Source: Macrosoma leucophasiata (lineage: Eukaryota > Arthropoda > Insecta > Lepidoptera > Hedylidae). From it: 64,000 bases of DNA. The stretch is from the NCBI GenBank assembly GCA_036365455.1, contig JAWQUS010000010.1, forward strand, positions 21,190,501-21,254,500, read 5' to 3'. Positions 11,001 to 19,127 of this stretch are shown here, piece after piece. The notes under the pieces were generated by a model, which made no database searches, was not told the DNA's origin, and saw nothing but the letters and a program-made list of their open reading frames with translations. The position numbers were made by a program, and so were the translations under genes. Position 1 is the stretch's first letter; each line of letters starts with the position of its first letter.

Positions 11001-11589
11001 GTAATGCAGTGTTGCCTACCTACGCCCTCGAGCTCCTACACTGGAGCTTTACCACTAGTTGAAACTAGAACTACTGCCATATTTTAAAAATTGCGTTCAT
11101 TGCACCGACTTGTAACTAACTTCACTGAAACTTTTAACTTTTGCGCTTTCTGTAATGACTCATTTTAGTTTTGCTTTTGAGGGTAGATGAAGAACAAAAT
11201 ATTTATTTCAAATATTATTTTTCACAGGCTACAATCAAGAAAAGTATATCCCAACGGAGCTGACGAATGTGACACTGTCGATCGTAGAAGGAAAAGTAGC
11301 GTATGAACCTGAGTTGCTCGCCACCAAGAGCCAACAGTCCGTGGAACTGACTACTGGAGACGATATCCAATTGAATTCAGGGTTATTCCACAAAGTTATC
11401 AATATAGATAAAAAACCTGTTTTCTATATGTACACATATACCAACGCCACCGACTTATCTGACGCAATAGCAAGTTCTAAACCAATGTTACCCATCGGCA
11501 AGGAGTTGTTTAGAAGATTTATTAATATGATTACTTTTGCTAAAATTGTGTTTTTGAATATAGCGCAAATTGTATTACAAATGTGTTAA
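1909..11589 (+). CDS. GGCX: Vitamin K-dependent gamma-carboxylase, 3' part (5 exons, C-terminal part of the protein)
   Basis: GGCX carboxylates glutamates in substrate proteins using reduced vitamin K, CO2 and O2, and is a multi-pass ER membrane enzyme. Five exons read in frame: 1909-2094, 5158-5321, 8775-9211, 9771-10260 and 11228-11589. All introns are GT..AG and the split codons join correctly (CA|A, G|GT, phase 0, G|GC). Family motifs in order are [97 protein letters not shown] and VIFIADFPG. The second Lys of AGLKK (2021-2023) matches the catalytic base known as Lys218 in the human enzyme. Exon 3 carries a long charged insert. The protein ends soon after a conserved hydrophobic stretch, so its tail is shorter than the vertebrate one. 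The N-terminal exons are outside the window. Whether insects use the enzyme as vertebrates do is not shown by sequence. Confidence 0.93.
2180..2401 (+). repeat. tRNA-like element flanked by perfect 28-bp inverted repeats
   Basis: 2180-2207 and 2374-2401 are exact reverse complements (28 of 28). The tRNA-like sequence 2290-2367 lies between them. Confidence 0.8.
2290..2367 (+). tRNA. tRNA-like sequence (tRNA-derived SINE head or tRNA pseudogene)
   Basis: The A box TAGCTCAATTGG and B box GTTCGAGCC both fit the pol III consensus. The acceptor stem GCTTCAG/CTGAAGT has seven pairs (one G-U), the D stem is GCTC/GAGC, and the T stem GCGAG/CTCGC has a 7-nt loop. The anticodon arm is abnormal, with a 9-nt loop if CTGG/CCAG pairs, so a working tRNA is unlikely. 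A related fragment is at 58155-58188. Confidence 0.6.
2447..2520 (-). repeat. SINE-A 3' end fragment
   Basis: Decayed match to the 3' end of the SINE-A family (described at 61741-62031). The 5' part of the same copy resumes at 2747, so about 225 bp, including the 2521-2746 segment, was inserted into it. I do not recognise the inserted sequence. Confidence 0.55.
2747..2912 (-). repeat. SINE-A 5' part (same copy as 2447-2520)
   Basis: A diverged 5' half of SINE-A ending at the CAGTAAAA boundary. Its hairpin bases are badly decayed. Confidence 0.65.
3007..4358 (+). repeat. 22-bp minisatellite, several dozen units
   Basis: The array is built on the unit CGAGCTAACCTAACTCGTTA plus CT, with variants that include AAAAAAATCAAG segments. 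It is most regular at 3160-3320 and 3540-3990 and decayed at both ends. It lies in the GGCX intron between 2095 and 5157. Confidence 0.9.
4400..4912 (-). repeat. Minisatellite in reverse orientation, flanking a MITE
   Basis: Segments at about 4430-4458 and 4811-4912 read CGAGTTAGGT..AGCTTGATTTTTTT, the reverse complement of the 3007-4358 unit. The array therefore flips orientation near 4370. The 4459-4810 MITE sits inside this part. Confidence 0.7.
4459..4810. mobile_element. MITE with 26-bp perfect TIRs and TTA target duplication
   Basis: The left end GGGGCCGTTCAAGTATTACG is repeated in reverse complement at the right end (4785-4810). Both sides are flanked by TTA. The inner part contains C-runs in inverted order. 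TTA duplication and GGGGCCGT ends suggest the PIF/Harbinger or ISL2EU group. There is no coding capacity. Confidence 0.85.
4914..5100 (+). pseudogene. LINE reverse transcriptase fragment
   Basis: Translation gives FLDLSKAFDPVSYELLWHKL and then YWYENQTNCVK*AGCSSDAY, the DLSKAFD block of a non-LTR reverse transcriptase. An in-frame TAG at 5055 replaces a likely Trp. The fragment ends at about 5100, 58 bp before GGCX exon b. Confidence 0.8.
5158..5321 (+). CDS. GGCX: GGCX exon b
   Basis: The acceptor CTTCCAG ends at 5157 and the donor GTATGT starts at 5322. It reads QLFLTVPQIDYMVVHWF, a hydrophobic segment with FAFDLTVAIWMMW, and [19 protein letters not shown].IG is a hallmark of GGCX. Confidence 0.93.
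5341..5538 (-). repeat. SINE-A copy, 5'-truncated
   Basis: The 3' two-thirds of SINE-A, starting 20 bp after GGCX exon b. It is cut at the CCATTTA block, as expected of 5' truncation during retroposition. Confidence 0.85.
5539..6309. other. GGCX intron, nothing recognised
   Basis: AT-rich sequence without a supported gene or repeat. The short reverse-strand reading frame near 5653-5847 has no recognisable homology. Confidence 0.5.
7499..7558. repeat. Two 18-bp palindromes, 42 bp apart
   Basis: 7541-7558 is the perfect palindrome TGTCGCATATATGCGACA. 7499-7516 is the same with one change. Both are followed by GGGGCA. They lie inside the pogo-like element next to the transposase remnant. Confidence 0.85.
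7607..7985 (-). pseudogene. pogo/CENP-B-type transposase fragment (DNA-binding part)
   Basis: On the - strand the product reads KKAVKEFQIPRSTLKRLV, then GRKPILPPELKEKLLEYI, LTRMDVRRMAYQLA, RAWLDLFLRRH, and a stop after LTAKQLN. This is the psq-type helix-turn-helix plus a CENP-B-like helix-turn-helix of the pogo/Tigger/jerky group. Residues upstream of KKAV come from the inserted SINE-A and are not part of the protein. The catalytic domain is missing. Confidence 0.75.
7989..8180 (-). repeat. SINE-A copy inserted in the pogo transposase
   Basis: A 5'-truncated SINE-A with its tail (TTTTTTTTT on the + strand) at 7989. It interrupts the transposase reading frame, so it inserted later. Confidence 0.85.
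8775..9211 (+). CDS. GGCX: GGCX exon c with charged insert
   Basis: The acceptor TTCTAG ends at 8774 and the donor GTAAGC starts at 9212. The exon starts GMFPWVCLATMPLFYPFDWP and ends [11 protein letters not shown]. Between these lie roughly 90 residues rich in K, E, D, N and S with no membrane segment. This is a hydrophilic loop in the region where family members vary most. Confidence 0.92.
9212..9770. other. GGCX intron, nothing recognised
   Basis: 559-bp AT-rich intron between exons c and d with no repeat I recognise. Confidence 0.6.
9771..10260 (+). CDS. GGCX: GGCX exon d (luminal core)
   Basis: The acceptor TGTTGTAG ends at 9770. It reads [19 protein letters not shown] through [19 protein letters not shown] to VIFIADFP plus one base. 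The donor GTTTGA at 10261 departs from the usual GTRAGT, but frame and homology support it: ADFPG continues naturally as YNQEKYIPTELTNVTL in the next exon. Reading past 10260 gives an unrelated hydrophobic tail, which I take as intron. Confidence 0.9.
10388..10732. mobile_element. MITE with about 50-bp imperfect TIRs
   Basis: The left end AGGGTGAGATTCACAGACCG, continuing to GAGCAAAGT, is matched in reverse complement at 10683-10732 with few mismatches. It has no coding capacity and lies in the last GGCX intron. Confidence 0.75.
10773..11060 (-). repeat. SINE-A copy, full length but diverged
   Basis: Both the A/T tail (10773) and the 5' hairpin end (GAGCTCC..GGAGCTT) are present. It ends 168 bp before the last GGCX exon. 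Confidence 0.85.
11228..11589 (+). CDS. GGCX: GGCX last exon and stop
   Basis: The acceptor TTTCACAG ends at 11227. It reads GYNQEKYIPTELTNVTLSIV, then GDDIQLNSGLFHKVINIDKK and a final hydrophobic segment, with the stop codon TAA at 11587-11589. Confidence 0.92.
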
Positions 11590-11662
11590 TGTTAGTATGT
11601 TGTACTATGTAGTCACATGTAAGCCTATATGTATCTATTTATTGTTATAAAATCTAAAATTC

Positions 11663-11668
11663 AATAAA
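11663..11668 (+). terminator. GGCX: GGCX poly(A) signal
   Basis: AATAAA lies 74 bp after the stop codon and is followed by an AT-rich stretch, consistent with 3' end formation near 11685-11700. Confidence 0.7.
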
Positions 11669-11699
11669 ATATCGAACAATATTATACTAAAACTCTGTT

Positions 11700-12097
11700 G
11701 TTTTGTAAAACATGTAATTTCTCAGGCGCTTTACACTCGCTGCCTACCCCGTAAGAGGTTTAACGTGAAGATACATTCATACATACATACATACACACAC
11801 ATGCATACATGTGCATACATACATACATGCATACGGCATAAAAAGCCTCGGTAGTTTATTAGTTAGTAATTAACGCGGCTTTAGTATCTACTAGATACTA
11901 GAGACACAATAATCATATCGTAGGGCGTCGATCCCCACACGATGTTGTTTTCTTTCATTCCATTTTAATTTTGAAATCTTTAAATGAATGAATGATTTAA
12001 TGAATTTATTTATTTGCTAGAAATATAGTAAATGAGATCTTCAGTATAATAAAATAATTTCCTAATATTCAGTATAATAAAATAACCACTTCATTGG
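11700..12097. repeat. Repeat R3 fragment and CATA microsatellite
   Basis: 11725-11785 shares CTGCCTACCCCGTAAGAGGT-type sequence with 35470-35530 and 51930-51970. It is followed by (CATA)n at 11783-11835. The rest is unremarkable AT-rich sequence. Confidence 0.7.
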
Positions 12098-12304
12098 CAT
12101 GCAAATAACAGAACAGAATATATTTTATCAATTACTACATTATAATCATTACAATTCCATTTACACATTGATCAAATTATATTTGGATAATAATAACATT
12201 TCATTTTGGCTAGTCAAGCACAGAAAAAATTATATTGGAACATTTACAAAACAAAAAAATAGATCATACGTAATATCATGTCAACAAGAATAATTATTTT
12301 AAAG

Positions 12305-12586
12305 TCAAAATTTATAATTTAAGTATTCGTCCAGGAAATAAAAACATTGTTCAGTCAATATGTTACACAGTTTACAGTGAAAAGTGTTTCCATTCACTTC
12401 TTTTAAGGATTTAGATAACTTGCTATAAATTTTAATGGCTGTTGAGTAAGAATTGCGAGATTGTAACTTAGATTTAACATATTTTGGTACAACTAGTCTG
12501 TCAAAATGCCTTGAACCATATTTATAATGTTCGCTAAATTTAGTAAATAATTGCATATGAGTTTTCACAAATTTGCAAGTTTCCAA
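12305..12586 (-). pseudogene. LINE ORF C-terminal fragment
   Basis: The - strand reads KYGSRHFDRLVVPKYVKSKL, then AIKIYSKLSKSLKEVNG and a tail with FYFLDEYL. This fits the pattern of non-LTR ORF2 C-termini (Y..R....L..P, KIYN.LP..IK). No catalytic region is present. Confidence 0.6.
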
Positions 12587-12589
12587 AAT

Positions 12590-12760
12590 ATAATAAATAA
12601 TAATAATAAATACTCTTTATTGTACACTTTAGGATAAATAATAAACAAGACAAAATTAAAAATATGCACAATAGGCGGCCTTATTACTTAAAGTGATCTC
12701 TTCCAGGCAACCTAAAACTAGAGAGATCTAAATCAACAACAAAAAGACGGGGTGTACAAA
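12590..12760 (-). repeat. LINE 3' end with ATT-repeat tail
   Basis: On the - strand it ends GTACAATAAAGAGTATTTAT followed by (ATT)n at 12590-12612, a typical 3' end of lepidopteran CR1/Daphne-group LINEs. It is a separate insertion from the 12971-16740 element or its detached end. Confidence 0.6.
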
Positions 12761-12973
12761 TTAAAGGAATACCATAAAACTAATAATCTTATAACAATTA
12801 CGCTATCTAATATATCTCAATATTATAATTACTTATATATTTATAATAAAATACGTATATTTAATTTTATATACCTTCATACCTACTTAAATACATTTTA
12901 AAATATATAGATATATATATTATATATATATATACATATGAAAAACATAAATAACAATACGGAGAAAAATTAG

Positions 12974-14804
12974 TCAGTCTAGATTCAGATAATACTTGTT
13001 CAGTCGATTTTTAAACGATTCCAATGTTTGTGCTAGTCGAACAGTCAGAGGCAAGGAATTCCACAGCTTAACAGCTTGAACAGTGAAGGATTTAGCAAAG
13101 AAGGAGGAGGAGTGAGGAGGCATCATAAGGAGACGGTTGTTGGAAGAACGAAGAGAAAGGCAATTAGATTGACATAGGAATTGGAATCGACTTTTAAGGT
13201 ATTGCGGATAATGCTGGTAAAATAATAGGCAGTATAGAAGAGAGAGGATGTGTGTATTCCTGCGAAGATGGATTGGAAGCCACTGGAGCTGTTTACGAAA
13301 TTCAGAAATATGGTCATATTTACGTAAGCCAAATATGAACCGAATGCAAAGATTTTGAAGACGCTCAAGCTTGGCTAGCTGCTCCTGGGTTAGATCAAGA
13401 TAAGATATGTCAGCGTAATCTAAAATAGGAAATAGAATGGATTTAGCAAGCATAACTTTAGTGGCAGTGGGCAAGAAATTCCTGAGTCTACGAAGTGAAC
13501 AGACAGCGGCAAACATCTTCCTACTAACCTCGCTAATTTGAGGAGTCCAGGACATGCAGCTATCCATTTGTACTCCTAGATTCTTCACAGTGTCGCAATA
13601 ATTAATATGTTTTCCCATCATAGAGAATAGGAGACAATGTAGAAAAATCAATACGTTTAATCAACCTAGAGCTACCAAATATTATCGCTTGACTTTTAAG
13701 CGGATTAACAGAATTTACCAGTGGAGCAAAATGTATGGCTTGCAAGCCATACGTTTTGCTCCACTGGTAAATTCTATCCAAATCTTCGTTAATGAATTGT
13801 ATGGCTTTAGGTAAATCTTCTAGATCGGTTTGCAAATAGATTTGTAGGTCGTCTGCATAAAGGTGGTAGAGAGAAGTAAAGTGATGACTAATAGAATTAA
13901 TGAAAATGGAAAAGAGAAACGGAGACAGCACGCCACCTTGTGGAACGCCGGCAACAACATCACACCAGTCAGAGAACTTATCGTCTAAATAAATGCGTTG
14001 TCGGCGTCCAAACAAGTAACTATAAAACCACGCAATCACTGTCGGAGATATGTTGAGAGACTGCAGAATTGCCAGCATGATATCAAAATCAACTGTGTTG
14101 AAGGCGTTACTAAAATCTAGTAAAACCATCACAGTAACTTGTCCATTTTCCATACCATACCGGATATCCTCAGTTATCTTGACTAGGGCAGTGGTAGTGC
14201 TATGACCCGGACGAAATCCTGATTGAAAGGGATTGAGTTGGTTGAATTTTAAAAGAAATGAACTAAGTTGTTTATGTATGAGACGCTCAAGCACCTTAGA
14301 TAGGAAGGGAAGGATAGAAATGGGACGATACTCATTTAAAGACTTTGGATTAGACTTTTTAGGTACTGGTATTATATGAGCATCTTTCCAGGCAGAGGGA
14401 AATGTACTGCTTAAGAGGGAGTAATTAAGGATAGAAGTAAGGACAGGAATCACAATTTTAATGACAGGAAGGATCATTTTCCTGCTAATCATGTCACTAC
14501 CTACTGCATCAGAGTCAATAGTAAGAATATTTCTCTCAACATCACGATCAGTAAATTGCTCAAAGAAAAAAAGAGGATAGTCCGGAGCAGTGGTATGACA
14601 CAACGAAATTAATGTTTGCGCTTTAATTGTCGCATCTATACAAGACGATGCCGTGAAATGCGAATTAAGTGAATTAAGGTCTAAGAAACGTGTTAAAGAT
14701 TCAGAAGTATTTCGACTTTTACCAACTCCCAATGACTTCAAAAACCTCCACACCATTGCAGGGTCTTCTTTAGAAAAAGAATTATGGACATGGCGTCGCT
14801 GTGC
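12974..14804 (-). pseudogene. LINE reverse transcriptase and C-terminal region, frameshifted
   Basis: The - strand reads SAWKDAHIIPVPKKSNPKSL, NEYRPISILPFLSKVLERLI, FQSGFRPGHSTTTALV, LLDFSNAFNTVDFD, GVPQGGVLSPFLFSIFIN and LYADDLQIY (the YADD active site intact), then a frame break near 13605-13650. The C-terminal part (DTVKNLGVQMDS ... LWNSLPLTVRLAQTLESFKN) continues in another frame to the stop before 12974. A 64-bp palindrome lies in frame at 13711-13774. Confidence 0.88.
13711..13774. repeat. 64-bp near-perfect palindrome inside the LINE reverse transcriptase
   Basis: The arms 13711-13742 and 13743-13774 are reverse complements with one mismatch pair and no spacer (centre CTTGCAAG). It adds about ten residues without breaking frame. 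Confidence 0.92.
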
Positions 14805-14819
14805 ATCCCTACACACCCT

Positions 14820-15606
14820 TTTTTTTTTTTTTTTTTTTTTTTTACGCGGGGAAACCCTCATGGGCACCCGCCGTCTAGGGGAAACGACGGCGGGTAGTGT
14901 GAGACTCGTACTCACTAAAACCCCGCGGTGTTCCGACTCTTCCGCCATCAGTGGCGGGGTCACGGGAACGCTTACGCACACATCCGCGACCCCGCCGGCG
15001 GCTGCTCGTCTCCGAGCCCTCCGCAGGTTGAGCTCTTTGGCTCCAACCAACACTAGTGGCGTGCAGAACACGTGCACGCCACCCAGCTTGGGACCTATCT
15101 CCATTTGGGCGACGGACATCCCCTAGTCCGACACCCAAAGGTCCCTGCCCCGACCACTCACAACGCCAGGCGTCCCAAGACGCCCGGGTGGAGGAGTCCA
15201 GGGGCACTCTGTCCGGCCTCGGGGGAGCGGGAGTGACAGGGAAGAACTGACCTTCAACCGCCCCCCCGCGGCCCCACCACGTCCCTATCGAGCGGCGGGA
15301 CCACCGCTAGGCGGCTGGGGATAGGGTGCAGGGCAACGACACACCCGTGCACCTCTTCCCCAGCCGCCTCCCCACCACGTCCCCATCTTACGGCGGGACA
15401 ACCGCTAGGCGGCTGGGGATAGGGTGCAGGGCAACGACACACCCGTACACCTCTTCCCCAGCCGTCTCCTCACCACAGCAGCGAGTGGCAGGCAGAGCCA
15501 CGCCAAACGCCGCCCCCTCTCTGGGTTCTTCTTGGCTTCGCCGGTGTGAGGATACCACCGGGTACTGAGCCCCCCCGCCACGACAAGGCGGAAACCCTCG
15601 GGGGGG
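14820..15606 (-). mobile_element. GC-rich poly(A) retroelement nested in the LINE, with 15-bp target duplication
   Basis: ATCCCTACACACCCT occurs at 14805-14819 and again at 15607-15621. Between them is about 787 bp of GC-rich sequence that on the - strand ends in an A-run (T-run at 14820-14842). It contains a direct repeat of about 100 bp (15304-15365 region and 15406-15470 region, sharing AGGCGGCTGGGGATAGGGTG). No reverse transcriptase is visible. It may be a truncated or non-autonomous R1-type LINE; the class is uncertain. Confidence 0.85.
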
Positions 15607-15621
15607 ATCCCTACACACCCT

Positions 15622-16740
15622 ATTGCAGCGATTAGGTAAGCATATGTATTTTTCCCTATTAATTTCACTGGGGCTATGTTTAAATCTACATTTAGCATTA
15701 TTTTTTTTAGTTATTAACGCCTTAATGTCGTTGGTTAGCCATGGAGCAGGAAGATGCCTGACGCGGACTGGACGCATGGGTGCATGTAAATCAAAGAGAT
15801 GCGTGAGTAAGGAATTAAAAAGATTAACTTTGTCATTAATATCACTCGCATGATCTATAACTGTCCAATCAATTTTGGACGCATCTTCTTGCAACCTATC
15901 TTTATCCACGCCACGAAAATTACGCTGCATAAGAATTTTGGCTTTAACCTTAGGGGGACGAATTTTATACGATATATAAATTAAATCATGATATGAGAAA
16001 GCATCTGCTGAACATTGGCCATGCTTGGCCACGTGATCAAGCGAAGAAACGAAAATTAGGTCTAAAAGAGAAGGAGCAGAATTTGGGAAAAAATGAGTGG
16101 CAGCGAGAGGAAGAATATGCATATTTGCAGAGCTTACTAGAGATTTGAGACGATTTGAACGTAAATCATTCTTTAACAAACAGGTGTTAAAGTCACCCAT
16201 TATAATCGAGTGATTATATTGAGGTACCAGGTCAACAAGGTTTTTCTCAAGACATGCAAAATAATCAATATTCAGAGATGGGCTGTAATATACACCAAGG
16301 AGGAGTTTTGTGCTAGCAAAGATAACTTCTAAAAATAGATCTTCTGCACCATCACTGGGTTGGGGTGACATACGGATAATGGAAAACGGAATATGCGATC
16401 GTAAATAAATTGCAACACCACCTCCCCCTCGCCCGGTGCGATCGTTACGAATTAGGTGAAAACCTGGTATTTGATATAGTATCGATGGGAGACTAGGTTT
16501 CAACCACGACTCGGAGACTAGGATGGCATGTATATTAGTATTATCAAATGATGCTAACATATCTGAAAAATGGGCAGGAATACTTTGCGCGTTAATATGT
16601 ATGACATTAAAGGTTTTCAGTGAATCTGAGAAGTAAGAGTGAAGAGTTTCATTAAGAGAGGGAAGACTAACAAAACTACAAAAATAGATACATGTATGAC
16701 TACAAAAATAGATACAAATATAGATACATGGTAAGGTCAA
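15622..16740 (-). pseudogene. LINE endonuclease domain
   Basis: The - strand carries VIHINAQSIPAHF, ILVSESWLKPSLPS, RGGGGVAIYLR, IIMGDFNTCLLKND and a late H-D motif in YHDLIYISYKI. These are the successive blocks of an AP-like endonuclease. Reading is open from about 16740 to the insertion at 15621. Confidence 0.85.
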
Positions 16741-16984
16741 TAGTCTATGCTTTCTGAAGTATGGTCTGCATGAACCCCAGGGTGGTTCATTAAAAATAGC
16801 GCGTATACATTTCTTTTGAGTTATGAAAATTTATTTTGTGTTAAGCATGCATACAACCGAGTATTCACTCGAATCGCAAGTGTTATGTTACCTTAAAGAA
16901 AGAAAATAACACAAAAAGAAAATAGAAATGTAGGAATAATTATTTCTGCCATGACAGTGCGCATAGATGATTAATGTGACGATA

Positions 16985-17014
16985 GGATGGTGGCAAACAA
17001 GCATCAGTTCATCA
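16985..17014 (-). repeat. SINE-A 3' end fragment
   Basis: A short GGTGGCAAACAAGCATCAGT-type match to the SINE-A 3' end, immediately before a copy in the opposite orientation. Confidence 0.55.
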
Positions 17015-17024
17015 TCATCAAGCA

Positions 17025-17266
17025 TTTTTACTGGTGGTAGAGCTCCAGTGACGGAGCTCGCAGGCGTGGGCACCACCGCATTACCTAATATACGTAATAC
17101 GGACCTGTAATTTTCGGCACAGAGACGTAACACCTTAGGCCTCAGGAGTGGTAACGCATCTGCACTTTGACCTTGGTCTTTGTGTGGATGTCTATAGGCT
17201 GCAGTCATCACTTAACATCAATGTGAACTGCATGCTTGTTTGCCACTTTCATTACATAAAAAAAAC
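17025..17266 (+). repeat. SINE-A copy, with internal deletion
   Basis: It runs from TTTTTACTGGTGGTAGAGCT at the 5' hairpin to an A-rich tail at 17258-17266. About 45 bp of the TTAGCGG/GTGCTGAAC region is missing. Confidence 0.85.
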
Positions 17267-17400
17267 TAATTCACGTTGATGGTAAGTGAAAACTCTTGTC
17301 ATCTGCACAAAACCAGACAATATACAGATGGGTTGCCACCCCGTTGTTTTGCCTTTGTGATAGATACCTATTACAGCGCTGTACATAACATCTATACTGA
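17267..17400 (-). repeat. Diverged SINE-A copy, tail-to-tail with its neighbour
   Basis: Matches the SINE-A 3' half weakly (TTCACGTTGATGGTAAGTGA). It abuts the tail of the 17025-17266 copy. Confidence 0.55.
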
Positions 17401-17870
17401 TTAATAAATATTATTCGATTTTTAGAGATAACTAAGATAAAGTCTACTCCAGAGTCCAAAGTGTAAAAACTTAGTACAAAATGTACAAATGCGAAGGCAA
17501 ACATATCAATGTAAGGGCAAGTGAACGTTGCTCAAACGTGCCAACAGATGACGCGCATATTTGTTCCAATAATATTCATTCATATTCATATTTTATCAGA
17601 TGTGGTATAATGGTACATACATGAAGGTATGTCATCCTTATGTAATATTGCTTAAAAACAGTGTTTTTTAAGTGTTTGCCGTGATTTTTCCATCGAATTC
17701 AGATGTATGGAATGCACGTCACAGAAATATATGCAGATAGCTACCTAAAATACTTATATTTTGTAGTTCCAAAACGAGTCGCCAGACGACGTAAGTGAAC
17801 TGTTGCTTTCATTCAATCTTGAAAATTGGTCTCTATTTCAGTATGCATTATAGTACTCTGTGGTCTACTG

Positions 17871-18109
17871 GCTTAGATGTTTAAATGTTTGAATGAATCT
17901 GTTTGTGTATTTTGTTTAGGTCAAGGTGTGAGTTTCGTTGTAATAGACGATTTTTGTAGTGCGTGTGTTACACGCATTTCCTCCCGCTAAAAATGACAGA
18001 CTGTTTTTCATCTATAATTAACGCTATGGCTACACCCACAGAACAGAAACTCTGTTCTGTGGCTACACCCCTCCGGTCCCCCGCGGCCGGTGGGCCGAGT
18101 TGCTTTATG
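17871..18109 (+). mobile_element. MITE-B copy, left end missing
   Basis: Matches the inner part and right end of MITE-B (see 28133-28376): GAGTTTCGTTGTAATAGACG, then the GCGGCCGGTGG...TTGCTTTATG end. It contains a small fold-back at 18036-18062. Confidence 0.75.
18036..18062. repeat. 27-bp hairpin (11-bp stem, 5-nt loop)
   Basis: CCACAGAACAG and CTGTTCTGTGG flank AAACT. The flanking GGCTACACCC is duplicated on both sides, so this is a local fold-back duplication in MITE-B. Confidence 0.85.
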
Positions 18110-18836
18110 CACTCCGACACAATAATGTGAATCTGGCGTTCGGCAGCCCCGGACCCACTGTTAAGAATAACTAATGACTTGTTGTAAGCTTGTAAGTAGG
18201 TACATTCTAGACCTTCGTTAGTATTATTACATATTCTCTGCCTTCGTTTAAGTTTAAGGATCAATCAAATGATCAATTATTAATCAATCACCATACTCGC
18301 CCTCATTTATAATTGTAATTGACTGACCGTCGCGTCGCAGATGCTATTTATAATTTACTTATGTATGTACCTACTTTGTGGCCAATAGTCTTCCAACATA
18401 AAATATTCATAATGTATACACACTTCAGCCCCTCTCATAGATAAATAAAGTTTGAAATCAGTCTATTTGATAGGTACAATAAAATTAAATAATTCCATTT
18501 AAACCACATGATCAGTTGTAATTTATTAATAACGTAGGTAATGTTACACTATAGCCAATTGAAGAAAATATAAAAAAAGTATTTCTGAATTCATTTTGTT
18601 AATTTATTGATGTCTAATATCGACGACACAACGCAGTTTCTCTCCCATCGTCGATGATGTCTAAGGATTACACATCGATCGCATTTATGTAGTCTTTTTT
18701 TAATACTTGGTGGTTTATAATCTTTATATGGTAACACTGAATCCCAAATTGACAGACGGAATTTTGACATTTCATTTGTGTCATGTGTGGCGTGACTGGC
18801 GTGGCGTGAGTCGAACATCTTGCGGCGAGTTCCTTC
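18110..18836. other. ELOVL6 upstream region, no element recognised
   Basis: AT-rich sequence with scattered ATCAAT motifs, between a MITE-B copy and the TATCGATA-rich MITE. No reading frame or repeat could be supported. Confidence 0.5.
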
Positions 18837-19127
18837 CAGTGTTGCTAAACTATCGATAGTTGCGCTATCGATAGTTGACCTCGAAAAATAGTCGATAGCG
18901 CGATAGTACTATCGAAAATATCGCCATGCTGCAATACTATCGATACTATTGATAGTATCGATAGATAAAAATAAGCAATACTATTGCCAAAGATCAATAG
19001 TATCGATAGTATTGTTATAAACAATAGTCAATAAGGTCAATAGTATCGATAGTATCGATAGTTTCGATAGTATCGATAGTATAGTTCACAATACTATCGA
19101 TAGACTATTACTATTGCAACAACACTG
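18837..19127. mobile_element. hAT-type MITE rich in TATCGATA
   Basis: The ends CAGTGTTG...CAACACTG are inverted. The flanks GTTCCTTC (18829-18836) and ATTCCTTC (19128-19135) match in 7 of 8 bases, as for a hAT target duplication. The 291-bp body holds nine TATCGATA octamers, identical to the Drosophila DREF site. It ends about 315 bp before the ELOVL6 start codon. Confidence 0.85.

Larger units (their letters stand above)
12971..16740 (-). mobile_element. CR1/Daphne-group LINE, 5'-truncated, split by a nested insertion
   Basis: A single ORF2 reading on the - strand: AP-type endonuclease (16740 to 15622) and reverse transcriptase plus C-terminus (14804 to 12974), separated by the 14820-15606 insertion. 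The clade is judged only from motif style (LYADDLQIY, GGVLSPFLFSIFIN). The 5' end beyond about 16700 is lost. Confidence 0.88.

Noticed and set aside
14653..15126. 157-codon + strand open frame
   Set aside because: It lies opposite the LINE and its nested GC-rich insertion; it is a shadow frame running through a poly(T).
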